The position numbers and the translations under genes are program-made. Below, one piece after another: positions 8,881-17,484 of a stretch of DNA of 64,000 nt (its first letter is position 1; each line of letters begins with the position of its first letter). The stretch comes from an uncultured Pantoea sp. (GTDB lineage: Bacteria > Pseudomonadota > Gammaproteobacteria > Enterobacterales > Enterobacteriaceae), in assembly GCA_913778495.1 (NCBI GenBank), contig CAJYVD010000034.1:1-64000 (forward strand). Reading direction: 5' to 3'. The notes beneath the pieces were generated by a model, which was given only the letters and a program-made list of their open reading frames with translations, had not been told where the DNA came from and ran no database searches.

Positions 8881-10296
8881 TCAGGCGTTCTTTAACATCC
8901 AGTCGATTTCGGTGGCGGTAATAAGGCGCTCGAACTGCGCCAATTCATAGGCTTTACAGCTTTGCCATACTCGACTGAAGCGTTCACCGAGCAGCTTTTG
9001 CAGCGGATAACTGCTCTCAAACTCATAGAGCGCGTCGCTTTGTCGGGTCGGCAAGGCCAGCCCTTCCGCTTCATGGCCATTTCCCGTCACCGCATGGGGT
9101 AAAGGTAGCTGATTATCCAGACCGTGCAAAATTCCGGCAAGAATAGTTGCCATTACCAGGTACGGATTTGCATCCGCACCGGCAACCCGATACTCCACGC
9201 GGCGGTTTTCCATCTCGCCGCAGGGAATGCGCAGCGCAACGGTGCGGTTGTTATGCCCCCACGACGCGTGCAGCGGCACATAGGCATCCGGCAGGAAACG
9301 CCGATAGGCGTTCACGTTAGGTGCCAAGAGCGCCATTGACGCGGGCATCAGGTTGACCATGCCGGCCAGGGCGCGCTTCATGAGTGGTGAATCACTGCCG
9401 TCATCAAGCGCAAAGGCGTTATGGTCGGCTGCATCCAGCATGCTGATGTGCACATGCATGCCGCTGCCGGCATATTCTTCATAGGGTTTCGCCATGAAGG
9501 TGGCGGTCATCCCGTGGTTTTCTGCCACCTGACGTACCAGCCTTTTTAGTAAAATGGCGTGATCGCACGCTTTCAATACGTCGCGCGTGTGGTGCAGGTT
9601 GATTTCAAACTGCCCCGGCGAGGCTTCGGCCAGCGCGCCATCGGCGGGAATACCCTGCTGTTTGGCCAGATCGTCGATATCACGCAGCACATCGGCAAAA
9701 TGGTCGAGATTATCCACCGAATAGACCTGGCTTTGCATATTACGTTCATCGCTGCCGGGCGCGCACGGGGGTTGAATGTATCCTTCGGCGTCGCGCTTTT
9801 TGTCCACCAGATAGAACTCCAGCTCTACCGCTACCACCGGAAACAATCCGCGATTGCGCAGCTGCTGCCACAACCGATTCAGGACATTCCGGGGTTCAAC
9901 GTCAAAGGGAGTACCATCTTGGTTACACATGGTCAGCAGGAGCTGGGCAATGCGCTGGGGATCGGCGGCGGAGGGCATCAAGGTGCCAGGTACGGGGAGA
10001 CAAAGATTATCGGGTTCGCCTAAAGATTGCCCGAGACCCGCCTCTTCGACGGTATTGCCAAGGATATCCATGGCAAATACAGAAGCAGGAAAGTAACAGC
10101 CCTTTTCAAGCTTAGCCAATGCGGATACAGGGATGCGTTTGCCGCGAAAAACCCCGTTGAGATCGTTAAGAAGGATATCGACATACTGCGTTTCAGGATG
10201 GCGTTCCAGCCAGGTTTCAACTTCCAGCTGGAACGCGCTGGTTCGTTTCTCTTCACTGTGTCGCGTGAAGTCTTCTACTTCTACCAGGTTCGTCAT
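8881..10296 (-). CDS. puuA: Gamma-glutamylputrescine synthetase PuuA
   Basis: 471 residues (E. coli 472), a glutamine-synthetase-fold enzyme that joins glutamate to putrescine with ATP, the first step of the gamma-glutamylated putrescine pathway. Family signatures visible: ELEFYL, EASPGQFEIN, AKPYEEYAGSGMHVHIS, NVNAYRRF, NNRTVALRIPCG and RVEYRVAGADANPYL. Cytoplasmic. It is transcribed away from puuD across a 211-base divergent promoter region that should carry PuuR operators. Confidence 0.94.
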   Translation of the reverse strand: MTNLVEVEDFTRHSEEKRTSAFQLEVETWLERHPETQYVDILLNDLNGVFRGKRIPVSALAKLEKGCYFPASVFAMDILGNTVEEAGLGQSLGEPDNLCLPVPGTLMPSAADPQRIAQLLLTMCNQDGTPFDVEPRNVLNRLWQQLRNRGLFPVVAVELEFYLVDKKRDAEGYIQPPCAPGSDERNMQSQVYSVDNLDHFADVLRDIDDLAKQQGIPADGALAEASPGQFEINLHHTRDVLKACDHAILLKRLVRQVAENHGMTATFMAKPYEEYAGSGMHVHISMLDAADHNAFALDDGSDSPLMKRALAGMVNLMPASMALLAPNVNAYRRFLPDAYVPLHASWGHNNRTVALRIPCGEMENRRVEYRVAGADANPYLVMATILAGILHGLDNQLPLPHAVTGNGHEAEGLALPTRQSDALYEFESSYPLQKLLGERFSRVWQSCKAYELAQFERLITATEIDWMLKNA

Positions 10297-10360
10297 GATC
10301 CACCCGCCCTATACCGTTGATGGGAGATTGCATGTTGCTCAAAATAACAGCCACTCACTT

Positions 10361-10389
10361 AACATAGCGCTAACCCAAATGGTGTGCAA
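10361..10389 (-). promoter_or_regulatory. Candidate puuA promoter
   Basis: On the minus strand TTGCAC (10384-10389) and TATGTT (10361-10366) are spaced by exactly 17 bases, a good sigma-70 arrangement 65 bases upstream of the puuA start. Read by eye only. Confidence 0.5.
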
Positions 10390-10432
10390 ATGTAACAAAT
10401 CAGTTTGAAAAGCCGTCAGCTGGCTTGCTAGA

Positions 10433-10491
10433 TTGACAATTTATTGCACACTTTTACCAGTATCGGCTCATTCTGGCGAAAATATTGAACA
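10433..10491 (+). promoter_or_regulatory. puuD promoter region with a PuuR-like site
   Basis: A consensus -35 hexamer TTGACA is at 10433-10438; the -10 is weak (around 10455-10463). At 10479-10491 stands AAAATATTGAACA. I recall the E. coli PuuR site as AAAATATAATGAACA; the sequence here equals it with the central two bases missing. Position between promoter and puuD start fits repression by PuuR, relieved by putrescine. The puuD coding start lies further down at 10508. Confidence 0.45.
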
Positions 10492-10507
10492 GCAGCGCGG
10501 AGACGTA

Positions 10508-11272
10508 ATGGGCATTATTTTTGACAAACCGTTGATTGGCGTAGTGATGTGCCAAAACTCGCTGGGCGCGCATCCTGCTCAAACGCTCCACAATAAATAC
10601 CTTGATGCCGTTGTGCTGGCGGGCGGCTTGCCCCTGCCTTTGCCGCATCAGCTGATCCAGAGCCCCGAACTATTAGAAAACAGTATGACGCTGCTGGACG
10701 GCATCTTGCTCCCCGGCAGTCCAAGCAATATTGAGCCCTGGCATTACGGTGAAAGCGGCGAGGAAGCGGATGCCGATCCGGCACGCGATCGCATGGCTTT
10801 CGCGCTGATTACTCACGCAACAGGGAAAAAAATGCCGCTGTTCGGCATATGTCGCGGCCTGCAGGAGATGGTGGTCGCTCACGGCGGCGCGCTGCATCGC
10901 CAGCTGCATACGCTTGATCACTATCTCGAGCATCGCGAAAACAAAACGCTGCCGTTAGCCGAGCAGTATGCCGCTGCGCACGCGGTACAACCGGTACACG
11001 ATGGCATGCTCCATACGGTGTTGGGCAGCGACACTCCGTTTGAGGTGAACTCTCTGCATGCGCAGGGTATCCGCGTGCTGGGCCCTCACCTGCAGACAGA
11101 AGCGTACGCCGCCGATGGATTAATTGAGGCGGTGAGCGTGCGGCATCATCCCTTTGCGTTAGCGGTACAGTGGCATCCCGAGTGGCAATCGCAGGCTAAT
11201 CCGGTGTCTCAACGTTTATTCGCGGCCTTTATCCACGCAGCCCGCTGCTACCACGAGGAAAAACAGCCATGA
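10508..11272 (+). CDS. puuD: Gamma-glutamyl-gamma-aminobutyrate hydrolase PuuD
   Basis: 254 residues, class I glutamine-amidotransferase fold; hydrolyses gamma-Glu-GABA to GABA and glutamate. The nucleophile Cys is in FGICRGLQE, and the catalytic His/Glu pair in VQWHPEW. LPGSPSNIEPWHYG and EVNSLHAQGIRV match PuuD. I start at the ATG at 10508 with GGAGA just upstream. An upstream in-frame TTG at 10433 is actually the promoter -35 hexamer. It overlaps puuR by four bases (ATGA), so the two are translationally coupled. Confidence 0.92.
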   Translation: MGIIFDKPLIGVVMCQNSLGAHPAQTLHNKYLDAVVLAGGLPLPLPHQLIQSPELLENSMTLLDGILLPGSPSNIEPWHYGESGEEADADPARDRMAFALITHATGKKMPLFGICRGLQEMVVAHGGALHRQLHTLDHYLEHRENKTLPLAEQYAAAHAVQPVHDGMLHTVLGSDTPFEVNSLHAQGIRVLGPHLQTEAYAADGLIEAVSVRHHPFALAVQWHPEWQSQANPVSQRLFAAFIHAARCYHEEKQP

Positions 11273-11826
11273 CCGACGCCTCTCTGGCCCCCGGAAGACG
11301 CCTGGCGCAGCTGCGTCAGACGCTGGGCTTGTCGCAGCGTCGCGCGGCGGAACTGGCGGGATTGACCCACAGCGCCATCAGTACCATTGAGCAGGACAAA
11401 GTGAGTCCGGCGCTGAGCACGCTGCAAAAACTGCTGAAAGTGTATGGCCTGTCACTGTCCGAGTTTTTTTCCGAGCAAAAAGCGCGGCAAACGCCGCGCG
11501 TGGTTGTGCTCCCCGAGGAGTGCATTGAGATCGGCAGCCAGGGCGTGTCGCTGCGCCTGATTGATAACGGTGCCAAAAACCGCGCGCTGGCGATGCTGGT
11601 GGAGCAGTATGCGCCGGGCGCCAGTACCGGTGAGAAGCTGCGTCATCCGGGCGAGGAGACCGGCACCGTGCTCGAAGGCGAGATCACGCTGGTGGTGAAC
11701 GGCGAGCGCTACCTGCTTGGACGGGGTGAAAGTTACGTTATTGATACCGGTCTGCCGCACAGTTTTACCAATATGTCCGATCGGCCATGCCGCATTGTGA
11801 GCGCGCACACGCCGGCAACCTTCTAA
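11269..11826 (+). CDS. puuR: Putrescine-responsive repressor PuuR
   Basis: 185 residues (same as E. coli). The N-terminal XRE-type helix-turn-helix (about 12-65; GLSQRRAAELAGLTHSAISTIEQDKVSPALSTLQKLLKVYGLSLSEFFSE) is nearly identical to PuuR, and the C-terminal half is a cupin (PGEETGTVLEGEI, DTGLPHSFTN) that senses putrescine. It represses the puu promoters. Second gene of puuD-puuR-puuB. The near-identity of the recognition helix suggests the same operator sequence as in E. coli. Confidence 0.93.
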   Translation: MTDASLAPGRRLAQLRQTLGLSQRRAAELAGLTHSAISTIEQDKVSPALSTLQKLLKVYGLSLSEFFSEQKARQTPRVVVLPEECIEIGSQGVSLRLIDNGAKNRALAMLVEQYAPGASTGEKLRHPGEETGTVLEGEITLVVNGERYLLGRGESYVIDTGLPHSFTNMSDRPCRIVSAHTPATF

Positions 11827-11850
11827 TGGCCTGCGCATAAGGAGAATGGG

Positions 11851-13128
11851 ATGCATCACGTGGACAGTTACTACGCCGCAACGGCGAATCAGCATGCCCC
11901 ATGGCCCGAACTGCAAGACGCGATTCAGTGCGACGTCTGCATTATTGGCGGCGGCTTTACCGGCCTCTCTTCGGCGCTGTTTTTGACCGAGGCGGGCTAC
12001 GATGTGGTGGTGCTGGAAGCCGCCCGCATCGGCTACGGCGCCAGTGGACGCAACGGCGGTCAGGTCGTGAACTCCTACAGCCGCGATGTGGACGTGATTG
12101 CGCAGCGCTACGGCAGTAATGTCGCGAAGATGTTGGGCAGCATGATGTTTGAGGGCGCCGAGATCATTCGCGACCGCATCGATCGCTACGCTATCGCCTG
12201 CGACTATCGACCCGGTGGCATCTTTGCTGCGCTCAATCAGCGCCAGATGGGTCACCTGCGCAAGCAAAAAGCCAACTGGACCCAGTATGGCAATTACGAT
12301 TTGGAGCTGCTGGATGAGCGCGCCATCCGTCGAGAAGTCGCCAGCGAGCGCTACGTCGGTGGCCTGCTGGATCGCCGCGGCGGCCATCTTCATCCCTTAA
12401 ATCTGGCGCTGGGTGAAGCGGAGGCGATCCGGCGTCATGGTGGACGAATTTTTGAGCAGTCCGCCGCCCTCGCCGTCAACTACGGCGCGCCACACCGGGT
12501 GAAAACCGCGAAAGGGGAAGTCAGCGCTACGTTTGTGATCTTCGCCGGCAATGCCTATCTCCCGGCCGAATTAGAGCCGCGCTTAAGCCGTAAAAGCATG
12601 CCGTGCGGATCGCAGATTATCACGACAGAGCCGCTGAGCCGCGATCAGGCGCTGGCGCTGCTGCCCAATAACTATTGCGTGGAAGACTGTAACTATCTGC
12701 TGGACTATTTCCGCCTGACCGCCGACAACCGCCTGCTGTATGGCGGCGGCGTGGTGTATGGCGCCCGCGATCCCGGCGACATTGACGCACTGATTCGCCC
12801 GAAACTGCTGCGCACCTTCCCCCAGCTGCAGAACGTGAAAATCAGCCACCGCTGGAGCGGCAATTTTCTGCTCACGCTGTCGCGCATGCCGCAGTTTGGG
12901 CAGTTGGAAAAAAATGTGTTCTTTATGCAGGGGGACAGCGGACACGGCGTCACCTGCACCCATCTCGCCGGTAAACTGATCGCTGAAGTGTTGCGCGGCC
13001 GTGCCGAACGCTTTGACGCCTTCGCCAAACTGCCGCATCTGCCCTTCCCCGGCGGACGCCGCTTCAAAGTGCCGCTGACGGCCATGGGCGCGGCGTGGTA
13101 TGCGCTGCGTGACAGATTGGGAGTATAA
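11851..13128 (+). CDS. puuB: Gamma-glutamylputrescine oxidase PuuB
   Basis: 425 residues, FAD-dependent amine oxidase that converts gamma-glutamylputrescine to gamma-glutamyl-aminobutyraldehyde with ammonia and H2O2. The dinucleotide-binding motif IIGGGFTGLSSAL is near residue 31, and SGRNGGQ, YGGGVVYGARDPGD and GDSGHGVTCTHLAGKLIAE match the family. It follows puuR after only 24 bases with GGAG upstream; in E. coli the aldehyde dehydrogenase gene puuC lies between these two, and puuE follows puuB. Both are absent here. Confidence 0.92.
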   Translation: MHHVDSYYAATANQHAPWPELQDAIQCDVCIIGGGFTGLSSALFLTEAGYDVVVLEAARIGYGASGRNGGQVVNSYSRDVDVIAQRYGSNVAKMLGSMMFEGAEIIRDRIDRYAIACDYRPGGIFAALNQRQMGHLRKQKANWTQYGNYDLELLDERAIRREVASERYVGGLLDRRGGHLHPLNLALGEAEAIRRHGGRIFEQSAALAVNYGAPHRVKTAKGEVSATFVIFAGNAYLPAELEPRLSRKSMPCGSQIITTEPLSRDQALALLPNNYCVEDCNYLLDYFRLTADNRLLYGGGVVYGARDPGDIDALIRPKLLRTFPQLQNVKISHRWSGNFLLTLSRMPQFGQLEKNVFFMQGDSGHGVTCTHLAGKLIAEVLRGRAERFDAFAKLPHLPFPGGRRFKVPLTAMGAAWYALRDRLGV

Positions 13129-13153
13129 AAAAAGGGAGCAGCGCTCCCTTTTT
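13129..13153. terminator. Bidirectional intrinsic terminator
   Basis: AAAAAGGGAGC (13129-13139) is complementary to 13143-13153, giving a GC core flanked by A-run and T-run. It can end both the puuDRB transcript (+) and the seven-gene cassette (-), whose last stop codon is at 13171. Confidence 0.85.
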
Positions 13154-13170
13154 ATTGATTTACCAGACTG

Positions 13171-15474
13171 CTAGTGAAGCGTCAGTGCCCGACTGATGTT
13201 ACTGCACTGCAGCAGTTTACCCTGGCTGGCAATCGCCAGGCTGAAAATAAAATTGCCTTTGAGCGCTGATGTATCCGCCACCATATCAAAACCTGAGTTG
13301 GTAAACTGCGGGGTTGCAAAATGTTGGGCCACATCAGGACGCGCCACAGTATTTAACGCGAGGTATTTACGGTTGCCGGAAGAATCGGTTGCCGTCAGCC
13401 ACGCTTTATCCGCAGGTGTTTTCGACGCTGCAGAAAAGACTGTCCAGCCAGCGCTGCGCACTCTCGATTTGCTCTCGTTCCTTATTTTAAACGCCTCAGT
13501 ATCAAATATATCAATCGACGCATCGCAGTAAACAGTCGATTCGCTTAGCGCGTCTGGTTTTTTGTCCGTAAAGGTTGGATACCGATTCTCATAGAGCTCA
13601 AGCCCTTCTACAGGATAGTGCTGCCAAACAGCTTTAACCTCATTTTTGAAATAATGCTTGCTAGGGGTCTCAAGCATTATCTGGACAACGCGTTGCCCTT
13701 TTTGTGGAAAACGATCAAGCAGCGGAGCAACCCAAACACCGCTTTGCGCGTTGACAATATTGAGACGATAGCGCTTCGTATCACCCGTTGCCATTTTGTA
13801 ATTGATGTACAGCACGCCTCCGCGATAAAGCATATTTTGCAAGCGGGCAAGCAATGTGAATTGTAAATCTGGCTTAAATTTCACCACGCCTGACTTCACT
13901 TCAGGAACATCAATCCACTCTCCAAAACGCAGCGTTACCGTCGCAAGATCCGTGGCGGTCGCGGTTATCGGTGTAGAATTCTTTTTCATCAACATGACCG
14001 GCTTATTGCTCACATCAGTAAATTCGCCTACGCGATGATAATGAGTCATGATGGTCATTGCCGTTAATGGATCTTCATTTAAGCTGTATTTCTCATCAAA
14101 TGCATCGTAGAAGGCACAATCCTTATTCATACAACCTAAGTTGCCGTGCCAAAGAACATATTCTGGAGCTTCATCGCCCGCAAAGAAGTCTACGTTTAGC
14201 TTATCGAGCGTTGGCGTCAGGGTCATGTAGTTTTGGAAAGATGGACGGTGAACATAATTTAGCTTGTTGGCAAGGAAATATTCATTTTGATAAGGATAGA
14301 CATCAATTGAGCTATTGCCTATCTGGGCAAGCATGTCTGCTGGCAGTCTGAACTGTGGGTAGGCATCAGCTTCGCGCTGCGCGGGTGGTTGGCTAAAATC
14401 CTCAGGGGCCTTAAACCATGACAGTAAAATGGCATTAGGAAATATTGATGTACTCCCTAATAGTAGCAGCATTGCAAGAATGAAAGGTGACGCTAAGCGC
14501 CAGCGACGCTCATACCCGGTTGCGCATACCAGTGCCATTATAGCCACAGGGCAAATGAAGTAACCAATATAATGATCGGCTCGTGAGAATCCCAGCTTAA
14601 GAAAAATAAGAAACAGCCCGTTGATAGTTAGTAAAAACGGAGAGCGTTCCTTGATTAAGGATAAATTAAATGCAATTAACATAGCACCTATTATCCACCA
14701 AGCCTTACTCTTCATCTTTATATCGAAAGTCATATCCATGGAATTACCAAAACTCAGCTGAGAATTTATAATTAGGTAATTCTTTATACTTCCGATATTA
14801 TGAAAAACACACCAGCCGATCAGCAAATAAAAAACAACAGCAGCAATCGAGAAAATGAATATTGGTGCGAATTTTTTGTGCAAGGTGCGCGTTGTAAACA
14901 AATAACTCGCAAAGGTCAGTATTGCTACCATCCCGTAGAAAAAACGCACATAAAACAAGAAGCCTGAAAACAATGCCAATCCGATAAGGAAATATTTTTT
15001 ATCCAATAAGCGGTCTTGCTTAGTACTTTTCAAATAAACCAGCAAAAAAAGAGGAAAGGTAAAATAAACTGCGGAAAGCCAAAACCCTTTTAATATAATA
15101 AGATAAACTACGGACAATGAAATAACGAATTTATGGTTTACCGCCAACCTTAAAATCATCGCCCAAAAAACAGCTGAATAGATTGATATGAAAAGAGCAG
15201 AAAGCCAATATGTCAATTCAGAATATTGAACTACCGTTTGGCCCGCTAACCAAAACAACGGGCCGTAGCTGAAAAGAAAATCCTGTTCACCATTAAAGAA
15301 ATTGGGCAGAAGATTTCTCCACTGCTCGACAGTGCCAGCAGAGCTGATGTGCAATGGATAACTACTGACTGTGGTAAAAATAATGGCAAAGAAAAAAAAT
15401 ATAAACTGAAAGAGTTTATACAATTCTGAATACAGCGCTCTATTTTCATGAGCATATTTTGCTGGCTGGAACAT
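13171..15474 (-). CDS. Large multi-spanning membrane protein, possible GT-C-type glycosyltransferase
   Basis: 767 residues. About ten hydrophobic helices fill residues 20-375, and the remaining ~390 residues are hydrophilic and predicted extracytoplasmic. I do not recognise a named family. The shape (polytopic N-half plus soluble C-half) and position as the last gene of a cassette with Dpm1-like glycosyltransferases and a small EamA/SMR flippase resemble GtrS- or ArnT-type enzymes that take a sugar from undecaprenyl phosphate at the periplasmic face. An O-acetylase or a polymerase are other options. The gene is AT-rich compared with puuB and yeeZ, suggesting transfer. Confidence 0.5.
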   Translation of the reverse strand: MFQPAKYAHENRALYSELYKLFQFIFFFFAIIFTTVSSYPLHISSAGTVEQWRNLLPNFFNGEQDFLFSYGPLFWLAGQTVVQYSELTYWLSALFISIYSAVFWAMILRLAVNHKFVISLSVVYLIILKGFWLSAVYFTFPLFLLVYLKSTKQDRLLDKKYFLIGLALFSGFLFYVRFFYGMVAILTFASYLFTTRTLHKKFAPIFIFSIAAVVFYLLIGWCVFHNIGSIKNYLIINSQLSFGNSMDMTFDIKMKSKAWWIIGAMLIAFNLSLIKERSPFLLTINGLFLIFLKLGFSRADHYIGYFICPVAIMALVCATGYERRWRLASPFILAMLLLLGSTSIFPNAILLSWFKAPEDFSQPPAQREADAYPQFRLPADMLAQIGNSSIDVYPYQNEYFLANKLNYVHRPSFQNYMTLTPTLDKLNVDFFAGDEAPEYVLWHGNLGCMNKDCAFYDAFDEKYSLNEDPLTAMTIMTHYHRVGEFTDVSNKPVMLMKKNSTPITATATDLATVTLRFGEWIDVPEVKSGVVKFKPDLQFTLLARLQNMLYRGGVLYINYKMATGDTKRYRLNIVNAQSGVWVAPLLDRFPQKGQRVVQIMLETPSKHYFKNEVKAVWQHYPVEGLELYENRYPTFTDKKPDALSESTVYCDASIDIFDTEAFKIRNESKSRVRSAGWTVFSAASKTPADKAWLTATDSSGNRKYLALNTVARPDVAQHFATPQFTNSGFDMVADTSALKGNFIFSLAIASQGKLLQCSNISRALTLH

Positions 15475-15489
15475 AACAAACCCTAATAA

Positions 15490-16296
15490 TCAACGTGAAA
15501 TTTTTGCGTTGTATCTACCAAAGCAGGCTGAAAACAGCGTTTTCAGTACGGACCAGTTACCGCGAACGGCGCTGATTTTTGTTGGCACCTCACCTTTGGG
15601 ATAACGACGGACGGTAGCAATTTCAATGCAGCGGAAACCCAGTTTAGGGGCGCAATAGGAGAGATACGCCAGTAATTCATAGGTGGAAAAAATATCGCGG
15701 AAAGGCGCGACGCGTTCATCAAGCAACATTTTGCTGCTGTAGGCGCGGAACCCCTGCGTGGTGTCCGTCCATTTGAAGCCGGAGAAGAGGCTCAGCATGG
15801 GTGCATGAATGAAGCGGATGGCAAAATCACGCGACGCCGGGGTGTTCTCTGCAACACCGCCTTTGATAAAGCGCGAAGCTTGAACGAAATCATAGCCTTG
15901 CTTTAACGCATCAATAAAAGTAGGAATGGCGTCTGGATCGTCTTTGTCGTTGCCATCAATGGTGACAATCCCTTGATACCCCTGCTCAAGTGCAAAAGCA
16001 TAGCCACATCTCAACTGCGCGCTCAGTTTACCCGGCCCGGTTTTCAGTAATAATCCGCTTACCGATAAACGCTGCAGGGCATCCAATTCAAGCGAACCGT
16101 CTTTACTGCCGCCATCGACAATAATGATATCAGCATAAGAAGCAACGTTGATCGCCGCCATGCGCGTCAGCAAATTGCGAATGCGCTCACCTTCATTAAT
16201 GACCGGGATGATCACGCAATAATCGTGTTGTTTACCCTGCCATAACTGTTTTTCATACGCAGGAACTTGCCACTTAGCATTCATCATATTTTTCAA
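15490..16296 (-). CDS. Family 2 glycosyltransferase (Dpm1/GtrB-like, no membrane tail)
   Basis: 268 residues. GT-A fold: the nucleotide-binding start YCVIIPVINEGERI, IIIVDGGSKDGS, and the metal-binding region TIDGNDKDDPDAIP, which aligns with the DADLQDP of dolichyl- or undecaprenyl-phosphate sugar synthases. No hydrophobic C-terminal segments are seen, so it would be peripheral to the membrane. It is one base away from the EamA-like gene upstream. Likely role: placing a sugar on undecaprenyl phosphate or on a glycolipid; the donor sugar cannot be read from sequence. Confidence 0.7.
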   Translation of the reverse strand: MKNMMNAKWQVPAYEKQLWQGKQHDYCVIIPVINEGERIRNLLTRMAAINVASYADIIIVDGGSKDGSLELDALQRLSVSGLLLKTGPGKLSAQLRCGYAFALEQGYQGIVTIDGNDKDDPDAIPTFIDALKQGYDFVQASRFIKGGVAENTPASRDFAIRFIHAPMLSLFSGFKWTDTTQGFRAYSSKMLLDERVAPFRDIFSTYELLAYLSYCAPKLGFRCIEIATVRRYPKGEVPTKISAVRGNWSVLKTLFSACFGRYNAKISR

Positions 16297-16297
16297 C

Positions 16298-16654
16298 TTA
16301 TTTAACTTTTAATGTAATCAATGCAACGCCCGCCATGACCATCAAAATCCCGGCAATCGTCGACCAATAAAAAGGCTCTTTAAACAGCACCACAGACAGC
16401 AATGCTACGCAGGCAATAGCGCCTGAAGTTAAAACAGGGTGTGCAACATTGAGCGGCAAAAAGGCAAGCGCGGCGGCATATAATAAGAAAGCCATACCGT
16501 AGAGAAAGATTCCCAACCAAAGCGGCCAATTTGACAACACTGCAAGCGGATCGGCCAAGCTAGGCAGCTTGCGCGGCGGCGTCATCGCCATTTTGATCAG
16601 CACGCTGGCTGACGCATTGGATGCGATGCCCAGAATAAGAATCAACCACTTCAT
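16298..16654 (-). CDS. Small EamA/SMR-type membrane protein (ArnE-like)
   Basis: 118 residues with four hydrophobic helices, the size and pattern of ArnE/ArnF and EmrE (NASASVLIKMA in helix 1, PLNVAHPVLTSGAIACVALLSVVLFKEPFYWSTIAGILMVMAGV at the C-terminus). ArnE/F flip undecaprenyl-phosphate-aminoarabinose; in this neighbourhood the protein is best explained as a flippase for an undecaprenyl-linked sugar. Its start overlaps the end of the TIM-barrel gene by four bases (ATGA). Confidence 0.7.
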   Translation of the reverse strand: MKWLILILGIASNASASVLIKMAMTPPRKLPSLADPLAVLSNWPLWLGIFLYGMAFLLYAAALAFLPLNVAHPVLTSGAIACVALLSVVLFKEPFYWSTIAGILMVMAGVALITLKVK

Positions 16655-17484
16655 GCGACTTCTCCCACCGCGTCGCGATAATGGCGGGTTACAAACGCCA
16701 ATGCCTCCTCAATGGCAGACAAGGCGGATTCATTCTGCGGCGTCAGCATTTCAATAGTCGCCACACGTCCCGGAAGTAACCGATTTAGCTGCGTGGCTAC
16801 ATGCTGATGATGCACCTCGCTTCGGCCTAAAGGCATCAGGTTTGGCTCACTCAGATGAACATGTCCGATGTAATTTTGATGCCCTTCGAGAATCTGCTCA
16901 ACGTTTTCACCGTTAATTGCGATGGCCCCCGTATCCAGCTGCATCTTGATGGCAGGATGATTGATCAGCTGCACCATCTCCCGCGTCTCGGCGCTGCGGG
17001 TCATAAAATTGGCCCCGTAGCACTCAGGATTCGGTTCCAGACAAATCACTACGCCTTCTTGCTGGGCGATATCGCCCACTTTAACGAAGAACTCACGCGC
17101 CATCGCGTGCGTCTGTTCATCGCTGAGCCCTTGGCGATCGCGGTTTTTAGGTGAGCCGAAAACCAGCGGCTGAATACCCAAGCCCGCGGCGATGTACATC
17201 ACCGCACGCAGGTGATCCAGCATGTTTTGCTGAACTGCGCTGTCACCAAATACGTTCAGGCCCTGCGTGCCGAAGAGCAATGATTGCATGCCGACTAAAG
17301 CGATGCCGCGTGCTTCCCACGCCTTACGCACTTTCGTAATGTCGCTGTCGCTGGCTTTTTTGGGGTCAGGAAAATATTTCCCCGGTGCAATATCGATGGC
17401 ATCAACATGGTATCGGCTCAGAAGCGCGCTAACGGCGTCATCCTGAGCGGTGTCCCATGCAATGTTGGAGATGGAAATTCTCAT
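16651..17484 (-). CDS. Sugar phosphate isomerase/epimerase-like TIM-barrel protein
   Basis: 277 residues of the xylose-isomerase-like/AP-endonuclease-2 superfamily. Likely metal ligands are visible at strand ends: Glu in CLEPNPECYG, Asp in QLDTGA, His in HVHLSEP and Glu in TIEML. Such proteins isomerise, epimerise or dehydrate sugars and inositols; the substrate is unknown. It overlaps both neighbours by four bases, so it is translationally coupled within the cassette and probably makes the sugar that the glycosyltransferases use. Confidence 0.65.
   Translation of the reverse strand: MRISISNIAWDTAQDDAVSALLSRYHVDAIDIAPGKYFPDPKKASDSDITKVRKAWEARGIALVGMQSLLFGTQGLNVFGDSAVQQNMLDHLRAVMYIAAGLGIQPLVFGSPKNRDRQGLSDEQTHAMAREFFVKVGDIAQQEGVVICLEPNPECYGANFMTRSAETREMVQLINHPAIKMQLDTGAIAINGENVEQILEGHQNYIGHVHLSEPNLMPLGRSEVHHQHVATQLNRLLPGRVATIEMLTPQNESALSAIEEALAFVTRHYRDAVGEVA

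Noticed and set aside
10433..10507. TTG start for puuD at 10433
   Set aside because: The TTG is the first half of a TTGACA -35 hexamer, and the ATG at 10508 matches the PuuD N-terminus.
11452..12393. 313-codon minus-strand frame opposite puuR/puuB
   Set aside because: Long only because of GC-rich codon bias in puuR/puuB; no family resemblance and no ribosome-binding site.
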